A stretch of 64,000 nucleotides of DNA from Aeromonas australiensis (GTDB lineage Bacteria; Pseudomonadota; Gammaproteobacteria; Enterobacterales; Aeromonadaceae), in assembly GCF_000819725.1 (NCBI RefSeq), contig NZ_CDDH01000074.1:1-64000 (forward strand), given 5' to 3'. Both the position numbers and the translations under genes were made by a program. Shown in pieces: positions 21,784 through 31,609 of the stretch. Under the pieces are notes generated by a model, which was given only the letters and a program-made list of their open reading frames with translations, was not told the DNA's origin and searched no databases. Every line of letters starts with the position of its first letter. The stretch's first letter is position 1.

Positions 21784-22692
21784 TCACGATTCTGACACGC
21801 CAAAATAGCCCAATATACGGTCCAAATCTGACAAATTCTCGTAACTTATTACTAACTTCCCGCTATCCCGCTTGCCAGGCTGAAGTTGCACCTGATTGCC
21901 AATTTTTTCTGCCAGTTGGCGCTCCAGGTAGCCGAACTGCGGATCGCGGACCTGTTCGACCCTCTCTCTTGCCGGTTCGAGCGCTTTTTGCACCAGCTTC
22001 TCGGTATCGCGCACAGTCAACCCTTTCTGGGCAACCAGCTTGGCCAGTTCGGACTGGGCCTGGCCGCTCAGGGCCAGCAGGGCACGGGCATGGCCCATGT
22101 CGAGGTCGCCATGCTCGACGAAACGCTTCACGTCGTCGTTGAGCTGATTGAGACGCAGCAGGTTAGTCACCGTGGTGCGGGACTTGCCCACCGCCTCGGC
22201 CACCTGCTGGTGGGTGAGTTCGAATTCGGTCAGCAGTCTTTGTAAAGCGACCGCCTCTTCGATGACATTGAGGTCTTCCCGCTGAATATTCTCAATCAGC
22301 GCGATGGCGACGGCTGCCTCGTCGGGCACATCCTTGACGATGCAGGGCACCACTTCGAGACGCGCCAGCTGGGATGCGCGCCAGCGCCGCTCACCAGCAA
22401 TGATTTCGAAGGATTGTTCGCCGAGAGGGCGTACCACGATGGGCTGGATCACCCCCTGGGCGCGGATGGAATTGGCAAGCTCTTCCAGTGCATCCTGGGA
22501 CATATCCTTGCGGGGCTGGTACTTGCCGGACTGCAACCACTCCACCGGCAGCTTGCGCAGCTCGGTCTGATGGGCTGGAAGCATGGCCTCTTCAGTACGT
22601 TGATCGCTCATCACCTGTTTCTGGCGGGCAGCCGTGCTGGTACTGAGCAGGGCATCCAGCCCCTTGCCCAGTCCACGTTTTTTCGGAGTCAT
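21784..22692 (-). CDS. parB: Chromosome partitioning protein ParB
   Basis: 302 residues. It binds parS and loads onto flanking DNA, organising the origin region for segregation. The N-terminus (MTPKKRGLGKGLDALL) is typical. The ParB/Spo0J nuclease-like CTP-binding domain (about 40-130) contains IIAGERRWRASQLARLEV; the helix-turn-helix around TEFELTHQQVAEAVGKSRTT binds DNA; the C-terminal end dimerises. It overlaps parA by four bases. Four parS-like sites are visible between 37.8 and 46.5 kb. Confidence 0.97.
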   Translation of the reverse strand: MTPKKRGLGKGLDALLSTSTAARQKQVMSDQRTEEAMLPAHQTELRKLPVEWLQSGKYQPRKDMSQDALEELANSIRAQGVIQPIVVRPLGEQSFEIIAGERRWRASQLARLEVVPCIVKDVPDEAAVAIALIENIQREDLNVIEEAVALQRLLTEFELTHQQVAEAVGKSRTTVTNLLRLNQLNDDVKRFVEHGDLDMGHARALLALSGQAQSELAKLVAQKGLTVRDTEKLVQKALEPARERVEQVRDPQFGYLERQLAEKIGNQVQLQPGKRDSGKLVISYENLSDLDRILGYFGVSES

Positions 22693-23492
22693 ATGCTCTC
22701 TCGGTCTGCGATGGTCGCCTGACGCTCCTGCTCCTGGCGGCGCAGGATCTCGCCAGCCAGAGCCAGGTAGGCCTTGGCGCCCACCGATGATTTGTCATAG
22801 TGCATGGCCGGGGCACCGAAACTCGGGGCCTCAGCCAGTCTAACGTTGCGGGGAATGATGGTGCGGTAGACTTTGTCGCCAAAGTGCTGTTTTAGCTGAT
22901 CGGACACATCATTGGCCAGCCGGTTGCGATGATCGAACATGGTGCGCAGCACCCCTTCGATCTTGAGCTCCGGATTGACCACGGCGGCCAGCTTGCTGAT
23001 GGTGTCAACCAGGGCGGTGAGCCCCTCCAGCGCGTAGTATTCGCACTGCATGGGCACCAGCACAGAGTCGGCGGCGGCCATGGCGTTTACAGTCAGCATG
23101 TTGAGAGAGGGCGGGCAGTCGATGAAGACGTAGTCGTATTTGTCCCGCACCGAGGCCAGCGCATTGCGCAGGCGAATTTCGCGGGCGAAAAATTCCATCA
23201 GACGGATTTCGGCCGCGGTCACGTCGGCGTTGGCGGCGATCAGGTGATAGCCCCCTGAGGTTTCGGGGATGATCACTTCACTGATGGGGGCATCCTCGAT
23301 CAGCAGCTCATAGGCAGTGCGCTCGACGTCATACTTGTCGACACCACTACCCATGGTGGCATTGCCCTGCGGATCCAGATCGATCACCAGCACCTTGCGC
23401 CGGGTGGCAGCCATGGAGGCGGCCAGGTTCACACAAGTGGTGGTTTTACCCACCCCACCCTTCTGGTTGGCTATGGCGATGACTTTTCCCAC
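22689..23492 (-). CDS. parA: Chromosome partitioning ATPase ParA
   Basis: 267 residues, Walker-type ATPase of the chromosomal Soj/ParA class without an N-terminal DNA-binding extension. The deviant Walker A KGGVGKTTTCVNLA (residues 11-24) and Walker B DYVFIDCPPSL are intact. It moves ParB-parS complexes along the nucleoid. It precedes parB with ATGA overlap and follows rsmG, the usual mnmG-rsmG-parA-parB order next to oriC. Confidence 0.97.
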   Translation of the reverse strand: MGKVIAIANQKGGVGKTTTCVNLAASMAATRRKVLVIDLDPQGNATMGSGVDKYDVERTAYELLIEDAPISEVIIPETSGGYHLIAANADVTAAEIRLMEFFAREIRLRNALASVRDKYDYVFIDCPPSLNMLTVNAMAAADSVLVPMQCEYYALEGLTALVDTISKLAAVVNPELKIEGVLRTMFDHRNRLANDVSDQLKQHFGDKVYRTIIPRNVRLAEAPSFGAPAMHYDKSSVGAKAYLALAGEILRRQEQERQATIADRESI

Positions 23493-23518
23493 ACGATCCC
23501 CTAAATGAAACTGCGCCC

Positions 23519-24145
23519 CTATTCGGGCTGGATATGTTTGAATTCCAGCAGATGACGTTCGCCTTCCAGCTCCGGCACCCGCAACTCATGACAGGCTACC
23601 AGACGGATATTGGCAGGCAACTGGGCCAGCTCCTGCTCGGGATATTGTCCCTTGAGTGCCAGGAAGCAACCCTGTTCTGACGGCAGGTGGTGACACCAGC
23701 TCAGCATGTCCTCCAGCGAGGCAAATGCCCGACTCAGTACACCATCAAACCCCACCTCAGGTTGATACTCTTCAACCCGGGATTTGACCGGCGTCACATT
23801 GGTCAGGCCCAGCTCCTGGATCACCTGACGAATGAAGTTAATCCGCTTGCCCAGACTGTCGAGCAGCACAAACTGCTTGTCCGGATTGATGATCGCCAGT
23901 GGCAATCCCGGCAGGCCGGGACCTGTCCCCACATCGATGAAGCGCTCACCATGCAAGTGGGGGCTTACCACCAGGCTATCGAGGATATGCTTGACCAGCA
24001 TGGCGTCCGGATCTCGCACCGAGGTGAGATTGTAAGCCTTGTTCCACTTGTGCAGCAACTCGACCAACTGCACCAGTTGGCTCTTTTGGGTATCGGTGAT
24101 AACAATTTCGGCCTGCTTGAGCAGGCCGTTCAATCTTTGCAACAT
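23519..24145 (-). CDS. rsmG: 16S rRNA (guanine527-N7)-methyltransferase RsmG
   Basis: 208 residues. It methylates G527 of 16S rRNA using S-adenosylmethionine. The SAM-binding loop [17 protein letters not shown] (about 65-81) and the N-terminal motif [15 protein letters not shown] are conserved. It lies 8 bases after mnmG. Loss of this gene gives low-level streptomycin resistance in other species; the frame is intact here. Confidence 0.96.
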   Translation of the reverse strand: MLQRLNGLLKQAEIVITDTQKSQLVQLVELLHKWNKAYNLTSVRDPDAMLVKHILDSLVVSPHLHGERFIDVGTGPGLPGLPLAIINPDKQFVLLDSLGKRINFIRQVIQELGLTNVTPVKSRVEEYQPEVGFDGVLSRAFASLEDMLSWCHHLPSEQGCFLALKGQYPEQELAQLPANIRLVACHELRVPELEGERHLLEFKHIQPE

Positions 24146-24153
24146 GGGATTCC

Positions 24154-26043
24154 TCAGGCGGTTTTACGCAGCAGGCCGTGTTTTTTCAGGTGAACCAGCA
24201 GGATGGAGATGGCCGCCGGGGTGATGCCGGAGATGCGAGAAGCCTGACCAATGGTCTGCGGCTTGGCATCGTTCAGCTTGGCTTTCACCTCGTTGGAGAG
24301 GCCGTTCACCTCGCGATAGTCCAGATCCAGCGGCAGCAGGGTGTTCTCGTTGCGCAGCTGCTTCTCCACTTCATCGTGCTGACGCTCGATGTAACCGGCG
24401 TACTTGATCTGGATCTCAACCTGTTCCGCCGCGGCAGGATCAGTCACGGAAGGGCCGACACCTTCGATGGCCATCAGCGCATCATAGGTCACCTCGGGGC
24501 GACGCAGCAGCTCTTCCAGACTCTGTTCGCGGGTCAGCGGGGTGTTGACTAGGGCGTTGACTGCCTCCAGTGACGGATGTTGCGGGTGGATCCAGGTTGA
24601 ACGCATGCGCTGACGCTCCAGCTCGACCTGTTCCATCTTGGCGTTGAATTTGCTCCAGCGCTCGTCATCCACCAGACCCAGCTCACGGCCGATGGCAGTC
24701 AGGCGGATATCGGCGTTGTCTTCCCGCAGCAGCAAGCGGTATTCGGCGCGGCTGGTGAACATGCGGTAAGGCTCGCGGGTCCCCAGGGTGGAGAGATCGT
24801 CCATCATCACGCCCATGTAGGCCTGATCCCGGCGCGGGTTCCAGGGATCCTTGTCCTGGGCACGCAGGGCCGCGTTCAGGCCGGCCATCAGTCCTTGTGC
24901 CGCCGCTTCTTCGTAACCGGTCGTCCCGTTGATCTGGCCAGCGAAGAACAGGTTTGGAATGCACTTGCTCTCCATGTTGGCCTTGAGATCCCGCGGATCG
25001 AAGAAATCATATTCGATGGCATAGCCGGGGCGGGTGATGTGGGCATTTTCGAAGCCGCGTACAGAACGGACGATCTGCACCTGCACATCAAACGGCAGGC
25101 TGGTGGAGATCCCGTTCGGATAGAGTTCGTGGGTGGTCAGGCCTTCCGGCTCGACGAAGATCTGGTGCGCCGTCTTGTCGGCGAAACGAGTGATCTTGTC
25201 TTCGATCGACGGGCAGTAGCGCGGGCCGATCCCCTCAATCACCCCGGCGTACATGGGGCTGCGATCCAGGTTATTGCGGATCACATCATGGGTACGCTCG
25301 TTGGTGTGGGTGACGTAGCAGGGCACCTGACGAGGATGCTGGCTGGCATCGCCGATAAACGAGAAGACCGGACGCGGATCGTCACCATGCTGGGCCTGCA
25401 TCACGGAGAAATCAACGCTGCGGGCATCGATGCGCGGCGGCGTACCGGTCTTGAGACGATCGATGCGCAGCGGCAGTTCACGCAGGCGCTGAGCCAGGGC
25501 GATCGAGGGAGGATCCCCGGCACGGCCGCCCTTGTAATTTTCCATCCCGATATGGATCAAACCGTTCAGGAAGGTACCGACCGTCAGCACCACTGTCTTG
25601 CCGCTGATGCGGATCCCGCTCTGGGTGACCACGCCGGCAACACGATCCCCGTCCATGATCAGATCGTCACAGGCTTGCTGGAAGATCTTCAGGTTCGGGT
25701 AGTTCTCCAGCATCTGACGAACGACAGCCTTGTAGAGCAGGCGATCTGCCTGGGCACGGGTGGCTCGCACCGCCGGGCCCTTGGAGGAGTTGAGGGTGCG
25801 GAACTGGATCCCGCCAAGATCAATGGCACGCGCCATGATCCCGCCAAGAGCGTCAACTTCCTTGACCAGGTGTCCCTTGCCGATCCCGCCGATCGCCGGA
25901 TTACAGGACATGTGTCCCAGCGTATCGATATTGTGGGTCAGCAACAGGGTATTCATGCCCATACGGGCTGCCGCTGTTGCTGCTTCGGTTCCGGCATGAC
26001 CGCCACCGACGACGATCACATCAAATTGTTCATGGTATTGCAT
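24154..26043 (-). CDS. mnmG: tRNA uridine-5-carboxymethylaminomethyl modification enzyme MnmG
   Basis: 629 residues, the same as E. coli. With MnmE it makes the cmnm5 modification at the wobble uridine of several tRNAs. The FAD-binding motif [19 protein letters not shown] lies near the N-terminus and the C-terminal helical domain ends [19 protein letters not shown]. The start at 26043 ([11 protein letters not shown]), after aaggtgatccca, is preferred over a codon 21 bases upstream. It is transcribed away from oriC and is the first gene of the mnmG-rsmG-parA-parB group. Confidence 0.97.
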   Translation of the reverse strand: MQYHEQFDVIVVGGGHAGTEAATAAARMGMNTLLLTHNIDTLGHMSCNPAIGGIGKGHLVKEVDALGGIMARAIDLGGIQFRTLNSSKGPAVRATRAQADRLLYKAVVRQMLENYPNLKIFQQACDDLIMDGDRVAGVVTQSGIRISGKTVVLTVGTFLNGLIHIGMENYKGGRAGDPPSIALAQRLRELPLRIDRLKTGTPPRIDARSVDFSVMQAQHGDDPRPVFSFIGDASQHPRQVPCYVTHTNERTHDVIRNNLDRSPMYAGVIEGIGPRYCPSIEDKITRFADKTAHQIFVEPEGLTTHELYPNGISTSLPFDVQVQIVRSVRGFENAHITRPGYAIEYDFFDPRDLKANMESKCIPNLFFAGQINGTTGYEEAAAQGLMAGLNAALRAQDKDPWNPRRDQAYMGVMMDDLSTLGTREPYRMFTSRAEYRLLLREDNADIRLTAIGRELGLVDDERWSKFNAKMEQVELERQRMRSTWIHPQHPSLEAVNALVNTPLTREQSLEELLRRPEVTYDALMAIEGVGPSVTDPAAAEQVEIQIKYAGYIERQHDEVEKQLRNENTLLPLDLDYREVNGLSNEVKAKLNDAKPQTIGQASRISGITPAAISILLVHLKKHGLLRKTA

Positions 26044-26159
26044 TGGGATCACCTTGATCTGCACGCCTGAAGATCTTTATTTGCCTGGGCTAAAGGGCGG
26101 AACATTCTATCTGTTTCACGTCCTGAGGGGAACGTCTACTTAACGTTCAGTATGAAGGG

Positions 26160-26545
26160 AGGATCCACTAATTAGATCTTAAGGATCTTTAGATCGATCT
26201 TTTATTGGATCTCTTATTAGGATCCGCCCTTTCTGTTGATAAGCACTTTTTGATCATAAAGATCATTAATTTAAGGACGATCCTAGCTTGTGGAAAAGCT
26301 TGGATCCTGGCCTGGTGAACGAGGGGATAACCAGGTGATTTATACACAGAGGTCTGTCAGTCTGGATCTAATACATGGATAACTATAGGTTTTACAGAGC
26401 TTTACACCGTAGTTATGCACAATCTACCTGGGCGTTGTGGGTAACCTTGTAGAACAACTCCCCCCGGATCAATCTGTTAATAACATGGTGGATAGTTGAT
26501 CTGGGGATAAGTGGGGAGATCAAGCTTTTTTTCAGGATCTCCCGC
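26160..26545. other. oriC: Chromosomal replication origin oriC
   Basis: Non-coding region between mnmG and mioC with E. coli-like origin structure. Three AT-rich 13-mers beginning GATCT lie in tandem at 26184-26196, 26196-26208 and 26208-26220 (the last is GATCTCTTATTAG, the same as I remember for the E. coli right 13-mer), forming the duplex-unwinding element. DnaA-box-like 9-mers: 26234-26242 (tgttgataa), 26289-26297 (tgtggaaaa), 26340-26348 (TTATACACA), 26413-26421 (TTATGCACA) and 26436-26444 (tgtgggtaa). At least fifteen GATC sites lie between 26160 and 26525, implying Dam/SeqA control. Confidence 0.95.
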
Positions 26546-26552
26546 ACGCTGA

Positions 26553-27002
26553 TCAGGCGATCATTGTCATCCAGTCGCGGATCCACACTTCGGCGGCATC
26601 TTCGGGGATCTCGTGTTGGGTCACATCTATATCGAGTCGCTCGCCGATCCGGCTGGCACCACACTCGGCCAGCAGCCGATCCAGCGTCTTGCCACCCTGG
26701 CAAAAGGTGTCATAACTGCTGTCGCCAAGGGCGATCACGCCATATTTCAATGAATTAAGATCCGGATGCTGCTCGGCAAGATCCTTGGCGAAGGGCTGCA
26801 GGTTGTCGGGCACATCACCGGCGCCGTGGGTCGAGGTGACCACCAGCAGGATGGATCCCGCATCATCCAGCACCTCTGCCAGCTTGGCCGGGTTGTGGAT
26901 CCGGGTCTGGTGGCCAGCCTGTTCCAGCAGGGTGGCAACGTGGTCTGCGACATATTCGGCGGCGCCCAGCATGGAACCGACGACGAGATTGAGTTTGGCC
27001 AT
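26553..27002 (-). CDS. mioC: Flavodoxin-like protein MioC
   Basis: 149 residues, short-chain flavodoxin family with FMN-binding loops (VGSMLGAAEYVADHV near the N-terminus; STHGAGDVPDNLQPF; YGVIALGDSSYDTFC). In E. coli it has been linked to biotin synthase activity, and its transcription runs into oriC. It reads toward oriC here as well, and a perfect DnaA box lies 58 bases upstream. The start at 27002 (MAKLNLVVGSML) follows caggatccattca; eight further codons upstream are open. Confidence 0.95.
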   Translation of the reverse strand: MAKLNLVVGSMLGAAEYVADHVATLLEQAGHQTRIHNPAKLAEVLDDAGSILLVVTSTHGAGDVPDNLQPFAKDLAEQHPDLNSLKYGVIALGDSSYDTFCQGGKTLDRLLAECGASRIGERLDIDVTQHEIPEDAAEVWIRDWMTMIA

Positions 27003-27059
27003 TGAATGGATCCTGATTTCAGACAAAGAAATGGAAAGCAGGATTCTACCGCCAAAGGG

Positions 27060-27068
27060 TGTGGATAA
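27060..27068 (-). promoter_or_regulatory. DnaA box in the mioC promoter
   Basis: tgtggataa is the exact complement of the DnaA consensus TTATCCACA. Its position about 58 bases upstream of mioC matches the DnaA-repressed mioC promoter of E. coli. A related tggggataa follows at 27083-27091. Confidence 0.75.
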
Positions 27069-27091
27069 ATATGGATAAAGCTTGGGGATAA

Positions 27092-27467
27092 TGGATCCAG
27101 TCAGATAATGCCGCCGGATCCATCCCGTTGATCTCCTCTCTGCTTCGGGGCTCTCCTTTGCTGATATCTCCGTATCGAATGATATCCCTTGTGTGAGATC
27201 ATGGGCTGGTCAGGTCGTGTTTTGGTGCTCATATGAGTAACTATGAAGTTGTTATAGCCACGTTTTGGCTTTTCTCTGTGGTGATATAAGTTGCCCGGTT
27301 GCTATCGAAAACCCGGATTGGCCGAGCAAAGTGGGATTGCCTGGTTAATCCTATGCTGTGGATTTCACTTCGAAGAAGTGCCGGTTGGGTTGCTATCCAC
27401 CTTGTTAGGAGGCGCTTACTTCATGTGGTGTCTTCGCTGCTTATAGGTTTGTGGATGAAGAATGGAC
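27092..27467. other. Intergenic stretch between mioC and mnmE
   Basis: About 375 bases with no gene I can support. Short frames here lack ribosome sites and family resemblance. No repeats or clear hairpins are visible apart from the mnmE terminator beyond its right end. Confidence 0.5.
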
Positions 27468-27470
27468 AAA

Positions 27471-27495
27471 AAAGCCCGGGATGAACCCGGGCTTT
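27471..27495 (-). terminator. Terminator of mnmE
   Basis: aaagcccggg-atgaa-cccgggcttt, with A residues on the left and T residues on the right, lies 23 bases beyond the mnmE stop. It would work in both directions. Confidence 0.85.
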
Positions 27496-27517
27496 TTGTT
27501 GTCTGCTGTGCGGAGAG

Positions 27518-28879
27518 TTACTTGCCGATGCAGAAGCTGGAGAAGATGCGGCCCAGCAGATCGTCTGAGCTGAATTCACCGGTGATCTCGGAGAGGGACT
27601 CCTGCGCCAGGCGCAGCTCTTCGGCTACCAGTTCGCCAGCCACGAACACTTCCAGCTGCTCCTTGGCCACCAGCAGCCGCTCGGCGGCGCGCTCCAGCGC
27701 ATCCAGATGACGGCGGCGGGCCATAAAGCCCCCTTCGGTGTTGCCCTGGAAGCCCATGCAGGCTTTCAGGTGCTCGCGCAGGGCGGGCAGCCCCAGCTCG
27801 GTCTTGGCGGAGATGCGGTAGACGGCATGGCCCTGCTCCTGGCTCGGAGCCAGATCCTCGCCGGTCAGGTCGGCTTTGTTGCGAATGACGGTGAGGCCGA
27901 TGTTTTTTGGCAACCGATCAACAAATTCTGGCCAGATCTCCCGCGGGTCAACCGCGTCTGTGGTGGTGCCATCCACCATAAACAGCACCCGATCGGCCTG
28001 TTCTATCTCGGCCCAGGCGCGTTCGATACCGATCTGTTCCACCTTGTCCTGGGTGTCGCGCAGACCGGCGGTGTCGATGATGTGCAGCGGCATGCCATCG
28101 AGATGGATATGCTCGCGCAATACGTCGCGGGTGGTGCCAGCAATCTCGGTGACGATGGCCGACTCGCGGCCCGCCAGGGCATTGAGCAGGCTCGATTTGC
28201 CGGCGTTGGGGCGACCGGCGATCACCACCTTCATCCCTTCCCGCAGCAGGGCGCCCTGTTTGGCTTCCCCGCGCACGTCGTCCAGCTCGGACATGATGGC
28301 GTAGAGATCCCCCGCCACCTTGCCGTCGGAGAGGAAGTCGATCTCCTCGTCCGGGAAGTCGATGGCCGCTTCCACATAGATGCGCAGCCGGATCAGGCTC
28401 TCCACCAGTTGCTGGATTTTGCTGGAGAACTGCCCCTGCAGGGAGTGCATGGCGCTGCGGGCGGCCTGCTCGCTGGAGGCTTCGATAAGGTCCGCGATGG
28501 CTTCGGCCTGGGCCAGATCCAGCTTGTCGTTGATGAAGGCGCGCTCGCTGAACTCGCCGGGGCGGGCAGGGCGAATGCCATCGATTTTCAGAATGCGGCG
28601 GATCAGCATGTCCATGATGACGGGACCGCCGTGGCCCTGCAGCTCCAGCACATCCTCGCCGGTGAAGCTGTTGGGGGCTTTGAACAGCAGGGCGATGCCC
28701 TGATCCAGTACCTGGCCTTGCTCATCCTTGAACGGCAGATATTCGGCGTAGCGCACCCGCGGGAGCTTGCCGAGCACTATCCCGGCGACCTGTTCGGCGG
28801 CGGGGCCGGAGACCCGGACTATGCCGACGCCACCACGGCCTGGGGCGGTGGCCTGGGCCACGATCGTATCTGTTGTCAT
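27518..28879 (-). CDS. mnmE: tRNA modification GTPase MnmE
   Basis: 453 residues. Partner of MnmG in wobble-uridine modification. The N-terminal tetrahydrofolate-binding domain (about 1-118) begins [21 protein letters not shown] GTPase domain is inserted in a helical domain, with P-loop [16 protein letters not shown], then DTAGLRDT and NKAD. The C-terminal CIGK motif, whose Cys is needed for catalysis, is present. It follows yidC but behind a terminator. Confidence 0.97.
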   Translation of the reverse strand: MTTDTIVAQATAPGRGGVGIVRVSGPAAEQVAGIVLGKLPRVRYAEYLPFKDEQGQVLDQGIALLFKAPNSFTGEDVLELQGHGGPVIMDMLIRRILKIDGIRPARPGEFSERAFINDKLDLAQAEAIADLIEASSEQAARSAMHSLQGQFSSKIQQLVESLIRLRIYVEAAIDFPDEEIDFLSDGKVAGDLYAIMSELDDVRGEAKQGALLREGMKVVIAGRPNAGKSSLLNALAGRESAIVTEIAGTTRDVLREHIHLDGMPLHIIDTAGLRDTQDKVEQIGIERAWAEIEQADRVLFMVDGTTTDAVDPREIWPEFVDRLPKNIGLTVIRNKADLTGEDLAPSQEQGHAVYRISAKTELGLPALREHLKACMGFQGNTEGGFMARRRHLDALERAAERLLVAKEQLEVFVAGELVAEELRLAQESLSEITGEFSSDDLLGRIFSSFCIGK

Positions 28880-28938
28880 CTTGCTTGGCTCGTTTGTTCG
28901 CTGATAGGAAAACGTAGTGGGGACATTGTAATAAAAAA

Positions 28939-28956
28939 GGCGGCCCGAAGGCCGCC
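28939..28956 (-). terminator. Terminator after yidC
   Basis: ggcggcc-cgaa-ggccgcc, with an A run on the left side (T on the minus strand), lies 22 bases beyond the yidC stop. Confidence 0.8.
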
Positions 28957-28978
28957 TCTTTTGTTATCAGGGGGAAGA

Positions 28979-30625
28979 TCAGGTGCGTGAATGCAGCCCT
29001 TTCTTCTCCAGCTGACGATAGATAATGGTCTGCTGGATGATGGAGATAACGTTACTCACCAGCCAGTAGAGAGTCAGACCAGCCGGGAACCAGAGGAACA
29101 TGAAAGTGAAGATGATAGGCATGAACTGCATCACTTTCTGCTGCATCGGATCGGTAATGGTGTTCGGGCTCATCTTCTGCAGGTACCACATGGAGGCACC
29201 CATCAGGATTGGCAGTACGAAGAAGGGGTCCTTCACTGACAAGTCGGTGATCCACAGGGTGAACGGTGCGTGACGCAGCTCAACGGATTCCATCAGTGCC
29301 CAGTAGAGAGCGATGAAGATCGGCATCTGAACCAGGATCGGCAGGCAGCCACCCAGCGGGTTGACCTTCTCTTTCTTGTACAGCTCCATCATGCCCTGAG
29401 ACATCTTCTGGCGGTCATCGCCGAAGCGCTCGCGCAGGGCTGCAATCTTGGGTTGCAGCATGCGCATCTTGGCCATGGAGGTGTACTGGGCCTTGGTCAG
29501 CGGGAACATGATGCCGCGCACCAGCAGGGTCAGCATGATGATGGCCAGACCCCAGTTCTGGACGAAACCGTGGAACACGGTCAGCAGCCAGTGCAGCGGT
29601 TGGGCGATGAACCACAGCCAGCCGTAGTCGACGGTCAGATCGAGGTGGTTTGCCACCTTGGCCATCTGGTCTTGCAGTTTGGGACCGACCCACAGCTTGC
29701 TGGTTACTTCGGCCTGTTGGCCGGCAGCGACATCAACCAAGGGCGCTTTGTAACCGATGATGGCCTGGCCTTTACCCGGGAGCACGCGGCTGTAGAAACT
29801 GTTGGTGTCGCCTTCATTCGGAGCCCACGCAGAGACGAAGTAGTGCTGCAGCATAGCGACCCAACCACCCTGGGTGGTCTTGTTCAGGTCGGCATCCTTC
29901 ATATCATCGAAGGTGTACTTCTTGTAGCGGGTATCTTCAGTGGAGAAGGCACCACCACGGTAAGCGCTGGCTACCATGGCATGACCTTCCTGATCCTTCG
30001 GTGTGGCTACGGTCTGCTTCAGCTGACCATAGAACTGCACCTGAACCGGCTCGGCAGATTTGTTGTCGATCTTGTAGTCGACGCCAACAGCATAGTCACC
30101 ACGCTTGAGGATGAACTCCTTGGTGAAGACAACGCCCTTGCTGTCGGTCCAGGTCATCGGAACGACGACTTGATCCTGACCATCGGCCAGCTGATAGCTG
30201 GTCTGGGCGGCTTCATAGGTAGGACGACCTTCGGCCTGACTGTCCGGACCGTTGCGACCCACCAGACCGCTCTGGGCGATATAGAGGTGCTCAGGCTTGC
30301 TGGTCAGCAGCACGAACGGTTGGTCCTTGCCCTCTTCCAGTTTGTGAGACAGCAGTTCGGCAGAGACGATGTCACCACCCTGGGTATCCAGGGTCAGCTT
30401 CAGCACGTCGGAGGAGACGGTAATCAGCTTGCGTGCGGCAGTCGCATTGGCTTGCTCGGAAACCTGAGGAATATCACCGGATTGACCGGCTTCAGGTACG
30501 AAATGTTCGGCTTGGGCCACGGTCGTCGGGGCCGGCTTCGGAGCCTTGTCGGACTCCCACTGTTGCCAGAGCAAAAAGCTCACGAACAGCAAACCGATCA
30601 GGAGTAGATTGCGTTGTGATTCCAT
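28979..30625 (-). CDS. yidC: Membrane protein insertase YidC
   Basis: 548 residues, the same as E. coli. It inserts and folds inner-membrane proteins, alone or with SecYEG. N-terminal helix ([20 protein letters not shown]), large periplasmic beta-domain (about 60-330), then five membrane helices forming the 60KD_IMP core, including the hydrophilic-groove Arg region [19 protein letters not shown]. It follows yidD with a 5-base gap in the rpmH-rnpA-yidD-yidC operon. Confidence 0.97.
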   Translation of the reverse strand: MESQRNLLLIGLLFVSFLLWQQWESDKAPKPAPTTVAQAEHFVPEAGQSGDIPQVSEQANATAARKLITVSSDVLKLTLDTQGGDIVSAELLSHKLEEGKDQPFVLLTSKPEHLYIAQSGLVGRNGPDSQAEGRPTYEAAQTSYQLADGQDQVVVPMTWTDSKGVVFTKEFILKRGDYAVGVDYKIDNKSAEPVQVQFYGQLKQTVATPKDQEGHAMVASAYRGGAFSTEDTRYKKYTFDDMKDADLNKTTQGGWVAMLQHYFVSAWAPNEGDTNSFYSRVLPGKGQAIIGYKAPLVDVAAGQQAEVTSKLWVGPKLQDQMAKVANHLDLTVDYGWLWFIAQPLHWLLTVFHGFVQNWGLAIIMLTLLVRGIMFPLTKAQYTSMAKMRMLQPKIAALRERFGDDRQKMSQGMMELYKKEKVNPLGGCLPILVQMPIFIALYWALMESVELRHAPFTLWITDLSVKDPFFVLPILMGASMWYLQKMSPNTITDPMQQKVMQFMPIIFTFMFLWFPAGLTLYWLVSNVISIIQQTIIYRQLEKKGLHSRT

Positions 30626-30630
30626 AGTTT

Positions 30631-30879
30631 TCAGTTTCTTCGCTTTGGTTGCGGAACCGGGTCATAACCACCCTCGGATAAGGGATGGCATTTTAATAGA
30701 CGTTTGCTGGCTAACCAAACGCCTTTTATGAAACCGTGAAGTCGGATGGCTTCTATCGCAAATTGGGAACAAGTTGGAGTAAAACGGCAGCGCGGCCCCA
30801 GCAGGGGGCTAATGATTAGCTGATACAGGCGTATCAGTTTGATAGCTACCCATTGCAACGGCGTGACAGGGTGCGCCAT
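30631..30879 (-). CDS. yidD: Membrane protein insertion efficiency factor YidD
   Basis: 82 residues. Small amphipathic protein with the family's conserved cysteine motif in [19 protein letters not shown] and the following [18 protein letters not shown]. It is thought to assist YidC-dependent insertion. It overlaps the 3' end of rnpA by 34 bases in another frame, which is the normal arrangement of these two genes. Confidence 0.94.
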   Translation of the reverse strand: MAHPVTPLQWVAIKLIRLYQLIISPLLGPRCRFTPTCSQFAIEAIRLHGFIKGVWLASKRLLKCHPLSEGGYDPVPQPKRRN

Positions 30880-31205
30880 AGCTTTTCCAGTAACTTGAAC
30901 AGTTCCTCGTTATCCATCTCTTTCACACCGGCCTTGGCGATCACCACGATGTCGATAGCGGGCAGCTGATGTTGTTTGAGGCGGAAACTTTCCCGAACCA
31001 CCCGCTTGACACGGTTACGCCAAACGGCACGCTTGAGTGCTTTTTTGGGCACAGCGAGACCAAGACGAGGATGTTCGAGCGAATTGGGAGAGGCGAGAAG
31101 AGTGATCTGCGGAGAGGCGGCCCGGACAGGCTCGGCGAAAACGCGTTTGAAGTGTTCGGGAGTTAACAGACGTAACTCCCGAGAGAAGGTGTGCTGGGTA
31201 GGCAT
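30846..31205 (-). CDS. rnpA: Ribonuclease P protein component
   Basis: 119 residues, basic protein subunit of RNase P, which trims 5' leaders of tRNAs. The conserved RNR-like signature is seen as [18 protein letters not shown]. The start codon's first base is shared with the last base of the rpmH stop (TAATG), so translation is probably coupled. An initiator DnaA-side neighbour is absent because an ABC transporter operon lies between rpmH and dnaA. Confidence 0.96.
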   Translation of the reverse strand: MPTQHTFSRELRLLTPEHFKRVFAEPVRAASPQITLLASPNSLEHPRLGLAVPKKALKRAVWRNRVKRVVRESFRLKQHQLPAIDIVVIAKAGVKEMDNEELFKLLEKLWRTLSRRCNG

Positions 31206-31339
31206 TAGACTACCAGGCGGGCACGACCCTTGGCACGACGAGCGGCCAGAACTTTACGACCGTTGGCAGTTGCCATGCGGGCGCGGAAACCGTGAGAGCG
31301 CTTGCGCTTCAGGTTGGACGGTTGAAAAGTACGTTTCAT
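31205..31339 (-). CDS. rpmH: 50S ribosomal protein L34
   Basis: 44 residues, too short to be picked up by simple ORF length cut-offs. The translation begins [18 protein letters not shown] and ends GRARLVV, the canonical very basic L34. It is the first gene of the rpmH-rnpA-yidD-yidC operon, with its stop overlapping the rnpA start by one base. Confidence 0.97.
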   Translation of the reverse strand: MKRTFQPSNLKRKRSHGFRARMATANGRKVLAARRAKGRARLVV

Positions 31340-31423
31340 GATTCGATTCCGTATTTCTGTACAGTTTTGATTGTCACACTTAGCCGACGCGCCAGCTATA
31401 GCGTGTGACGACTAGCAAAAGAG

Positions 31424-31447
31424 GCCGAATTCTAAACAGAGTTCGGC
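31424..31447. terminator. Hairpin upstream of rpmH
   Basis: gccgaattct-aaac-agagttcggc forms a 10-bp stem with one wobble, followed on the plus strand by ctttt. It may be a second terminator for the transporter operon (reading toward rpmH, with weaker cctctttt) or part of the rpmH leader. Direction is unclear. Confidence 0.4.
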
Positions 31448-31584
31448 TTTTAGTCAATCCGCCGTTCCCTCTCATCCTGCCATGGTCTTGAACAGGCCAC
31501 TGCCGAGTGTGAGGATCCAGAGGATCAAGGGCTCCGGATTATACTGGCAACCCGGGGTTAAACAAGGGATCCCTCAATAAAAAA

Positions 31585-31599
31585 GGCGGCCAGGCCGCC
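31585..31599 (-). terminator. Terminator of the ABC transporter operon
   Basis: ggcggc-cag-gccgcc with an AATAAAAAA stretch on the left (T-rich on the minus strand) lies 11 bases beyond the ATPase gene stop. Confidence 0.8.
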
Positions 31600-31609
31600 A
31601 AAGAGAGAG

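Noticed and set aside
26153-26260. Dense GATC/GGATCC repeats read as a CRISPR or tandem-repeat locus
   Set aside because: Spacing and flanking genes fit the oriC unwinding element and Dam sites; no conserved direct repeat with spacers is present anywhere in the window.
27299-27484. 61-codon frame between mioC and mnmE
   Set aside because: No ribosome site, runs into the mnmE terminator hairpin, and the peptide has no family resemblance.
31424-31447. Small RNA gene upstream of rpmH
   Set aside because: Only one hairpin with a weak T tail is seen and no promoter could be assigned to it; kept only as a possible terminator.
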